This document shows, one piece after another, positions 61,825 through 64,000 of a stretch of DNA of 64,000 nucleotides. Origin of the DNA: Mycoplasma sp. CAG:776 (GTDB lineage Bacteria; Bacillota_I; Bacilli_A; RF39; UBA660); contig FR903066.1 of assembly GCA_000438195.1 (NCBI GenBank), forward strand, positions 63,983 through 127,982, in the 5' to 3' direction. Below the pieces are notes generated by a model, which worked only from the letters and a program-made list of their open reading frames with translations, ran no database searches and was not told where the DNA came from. The stretch's first letter is position 1. Each line of letters starts with the position of its first letter. The translations under genes and the position numbers were made by a program.

Positions 61825-62746
61825 TTTCTTCCTCCAAAATAAAATTTGCAATAACATTAGCTAAAACTTTTAACGAGCGATTGACTTCATCAATAGTATT
61901 ATGAATTCCTCCAACCTGAATAAGTAAAGTGTACTTAGAAAAATCCTGATTATAAACCCCTTGATACCCAGTTCCCCCTCTTAAACTAACTCCTCTAGAT
62001 AAAGATGGTTCAATAGTATTTAAAATATCATTCAATTGAATAGCAAAATTCTGATTTTCTTCGTAATTACTATTATCCGTACCAACAACAAATAAAATTT
62101 TAGCATAACTTACATCATCAATAAGAGTAGTAGTTGCTTCTCTTTCATAATCAGAAACTTGTAGATCAAAAAAATATTTTAAACTTGTTGTTTTCGAAGA
62201 AGCATTTTCCATCAATATTTTAGATGCTGCATAACTATTAGAATAAGGAATATTATTTTCTTTAGAAGTTTTAACAACGCTTTCTTCTTCTACAATACTG
62301 CCTATATGATAATCTTCTAAATATTCTTTTAGAATCAAACTAGCTTGTGTAACATAAGAATTAATACTATAACTACTAAAGTAAGTATTCTTATATTGAT
62401 CAGTTTGAAAAGTATTATATAAATAAACTTGTATAATATTTTCTTCTAAAACAATATCTTCGAGTGAATCATGATCTTGAATAACCATTTCATCACGAGA
62501 ATAAGGAATACCAAAAGAATTATAAAATAAATAATGGTTACTCCAATTATGAAAAGAATCCTCTGTAATATTACCAAAAGAATTACCAACTAAAACACTT
62601 AAAAATCCTTCTTGATTAATATGTTTAAAAAAAAATGGAACAACCAAATTTAATAAAAGAATAATAATCACACAACCTACACCAACAAAATAATATAATT
62701 TATATCTTGGCACTCTTATTTTTCTTTTGGCTATAAATTGTTTCAT
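61811..62746 (-). CDS. spoIIP: SpoIIP-like amidase fold protein with altered active site
   Basis: 311 residues. N-terminal membrane helix (LYYFVGVGCVIIILLLNLVV), then a SpoIIP domain from about residue 105: IIQVYLYNTFQTDQY, YSINSYVTQASLILKEYLED, YAKILFVVGTDNSNYEENQN, LSRGVSLRGGTGYQGVYNQD, LLIQVGGIHNTIDEV. SpoIIP degrades septal peptidoglycan during engulfment, binding zinc through conserved His and Glu. Here NTH reads NTF (113), DLHRD reads DLQVS (196) and VGGxEN reads VGGIHN. Probably not an amidase by the known mechanism. gpr lies upstream, as in sporulating Bacillota. Confidence 0.75.
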   Translation of the reverse strand: MKQFIAKRKIRVPRYKLYYFVGVGCVIIILLLNLVVPFFFKHINQEGFLSVLVGNSFGNITEDSFHNWSNHYLFYNSFGIPYSRDEMVIQDHDSLEDIVLEENIIQVYLYNTFQTDQYKNTYFSSYSINSYVTQASLILKEYLEDYHIGSIVEEESVVKTSKENNIPYSNSYAASKILMENASSKTTSLKYFFDLQVSDYEREATTTLIDDVSYAKILFVVGTDNSNYEENQNFAIQLNDILNTIEPSLSRGVSLRGGTGYQGVYNQDFSKYTLLIQVGGIHNTIDEVNRSLKVLANVIANFILEEENEEK

Positions 62747-62821
62747 TTACATCACCATATTCATTATATAATAAGGTCATTAAATTATATGTCGAACCAA
62801 GAAAAAAAGAAGCAAAACTTC

Positions 62822-63550
62822 TTAAAAAAATAAATCATTTAAAGCATCACTAATAATATCACTAGTAACATGAATAACTTCTCCAACATTAGGAGTAGTA
62901 TACATATCTTTATCCATTTCTAAAACGAGAGGAACACCAATAGCAATTACGGGAATTCCAAACGTATTTTGATCAATTTTCTTATTATCTTTAATAGCAC
63001 TCCCAGGAATAATTCCCGTATTATTCACTTCAATACAATTATTTAAATATTCTTTTTTATTTGTAGCTAATGAATCCACCATAATAATCATGCTAGGTTT
63101 TAGTTTTTTAACTACCATTTCTATTAATTGAAAGGAACTAATGCCAGTTTTCTCCGTAACCTCAGGATTAAATAAAGCCACTCTTGGAATATTTAAAAAA
63201 TCTGTAAAATGATTCGTAGCCATCACTTTATTAGTAACTTCCACTCCTAAACTATCACATAAAATACTAGAATTACCCAAACCAATAATTAAAGGATCTG
63301 TTGTTTTAAATTCTTTAAATAATACTCTAAATATTTTCATCAATTCTTTTTTAATCATTTTACTTTTTTGATGCAAACTAATATAATCAAAAGTAATGGT
63401 AAAATAATCTCCTCTTATTCTTTTAATTAATTTTTCACTTCGATAATCTACACAAAAATGCCTAACACTATAACCACGGTAATTCTTCTCATCTATTTTA
63501 AATTTATTATCCTGTAATATTTTAGAAACATCCATAAACGCTTTTTTCAT
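62822..63550 (-). CDS. gpr: Germination protease Gpr
   Basis: About 242 residues from the ATG at 63550 (AAGGGTG before it); the longer frame is not used. Core motifs: LIIGLGNSSILCDSLGVEV, IIMVDSLATNK, NNTGIIPGSAI and TFGIPVIAIGVPLVLEM. The two catalytic Asp residues known in Bacillus Gpr have counterparts (CDSLG, VDSLA). Gpr degrades small acid-soluble spore proteins on germination. Shorter than the 370-residue Bacillus enzyme, mainly at the N-terminus and C-terminus. Next to spoIIP. Confidence 0.85.
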   Translation of the reverse strand: MKKAFMDVSKILQDNKFKIDEKNYRGYSVRHFCVDYRSEKLIKRIRGDYFTITFDYISLHQKSKMIKKELMKIFRVLFKEFKTTDPLIIGLGNSSILCDSLGVEVTNKVMATNHFTDFLNIPRVALFNPEVTEKTGISSFQLIEMVVKKLKPSMIIMVDSLATNKKEYLNNCIEVNNTGIIPGSAIKDNKKIDQNTFGIPVIAIGVPLVLEMDKDMYTTPNVGEVIHVTSDIISDALNDLFF

Positions 63551-63596
63551 AACTAACACCCTTATTATTATGGAAATAAAAAAAGAAGATATACTC

Positions 63597-64000
63597 TTAT
63601 AAAGTCCTAATCTTCTCTTGTTCTTTAATAAAATAGAAACTTTCCATAACAAAAATATATAAAATCGTTAATTGAGAAGCATTCCCTCTACTCACGATAT
63701 CCAACATTTTTTCATCTTTATATTTTTGATAATCTGATGAAGTGTAACCTAAACGATAAAAAGATGTTTCTATTACTTTTAAAGCTTCTAATAAGACTTG
63801 TTTCTTTTTAAGTTGTACTTTTGAACAACCTTCTAAGCTTTCAATTTCTAAATAACGTATAAACCGTCTTTGTAACTTTAAAATATCCGCTGGGGCCTTT
63901 CTCCCTATTTCATTTGTTCGATGATACTTTCCTTCTATGTATCCTTCTATTCCTTTTTGTCTTTCTTTAGATAAACGTGAATATAAAGTATCAATCGCTT
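63597..64000 (-). CDS. C-terminal part of an unidentified protein (cut by window edge)
   Basis: 133 codons open to the window edge, ending in TAA at 63597-63599. Basic helical protein: IEGYIEGKYHRTNEIGRKAP, then ILKLQRRFIRYLEIE, and a C-terminal FYRLGYTSSDYQKYK with a hydrophobic ILYIFVMESFYFI. No family recognised. It ends 47 bases before gpr on the same strand. The start lies outside the window. Confidence 0.65.
   Translation of the reverse strand, partial: AIDTLYSRLSKERQKGIEGYIEGKYHRTNEIGRKAPADILKLQRRFIRYLEIESLEGCSKVQLKKKQVLLEALKVIETSFYRLGYTSSDYQKYKDEKMLDIVSRGNASQLTILYIFVMESFYFIKEQEKIRTL

Noticed and set aside
1..64000. CRISPR arrays, rRNA genes and prophage structural genes
   Set aside because: No regularly spaced repeats, rRNA-like sequence or phage head/tail genes were seen; only isolated relics of mobile elements.

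Overview
The window is AT-rich DNA from a low-G+C Gram-positive bacterium. The gene set fits Bacillota, class Bacilli: SepF, DivIVA, a T-box leader, SpoIIP, Gpr, a CotD-like protein, class III ribonucleotide reductase, and ABC-F and Bce-type modules. TGA ends several genes (the response regulator at 225, the 39756 gene), so the standard bacterial code is used. Very low G+C, many lineage-specific membrane proteins and oxygen-independent ribonucleotide reduction suggest an anaerobic, probably gut-associated, uncultured lineage near Erysipelotrichales/RF39; that placement is inference. Most genes lie on the minus strand.

Layout. 1-1.9 kb: a D-Ala-D-Ala carboxypeptidase coupled to a response regulator and a sensor kinase cut by the window edge. 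1.9-7.5 kb: an accessory and decayed island holding an ASCH protein, a truncated epimerase-like gene, a deleted insertion-sequence relic with intact terminal repeats, a truncated replication-initiator-like gene, a Fic protein, a PIN-like unknown, an OLD-family ATPase/nuclease and the last codons of a cytosine DNA methyltransferase. 7.5-10.3 kb: a BceAB-type peptide-sensing/detoxification transporter. 10.3-14.9 kb: FkbM methyltransferase, P2-type cation ATPase and thioredoxin reductase. 14.9-19.9 kb: an anaerobic ribonucleotide reductase operon made of a catalytically dead NrdD paralogue, NrdG and an NrdD-glutaredoxin fusion, running into TrxB. 20.1 kb: tRNA-Arg(CCT). 22-30 kb: DUF368, a T-box-controlled Nudix-valS operon, a large WG-repeat-like membrane protein, and DUF177-rpmF-DUF1653.

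30-42 kb: a tandem-HTH regulator facing a surface protein, tmcAL convergent with mutM-zincin-polA, an AI-2E-type permease, sepF-divIVA, and three lineage-specific genes upstream of them. 42-47 kb: an ADP-ribosyltransferase-like protein, a transposase relic and two large surface proteins; the second ends in a G+C-rich tail with foreign codon use. 47-50 kb: a plus-strand NMT1/SsuA-type ABC importer. 50-56 kb: a frameshifted gene, a MATE-like exporter, an S66 peptidase, secE-nusG, a wall-anchored-like protein and a second DUF368. 56-64 kb: a CotD-like protein, ffh, a degenerate ZnuA-like lipoprotein, GNAT, ABC-F, SpoIIP with substituted catalytic residues, Gpr and a partial unknown.

The most unusual signals are the dead NrdD paralogue leading the nrd operon, the G+C-rich switched tail at 43498-43700 (possible diversity-generating or cassette-exchange region), the OLD/PIN-like/Fic island between a Bce transporter and a probable partner two-component system, an R-STS-QxE ADP-ribosyltransferase-like orphan, and SpoIIP and ZnuA relatives that have lost their metal ligands.
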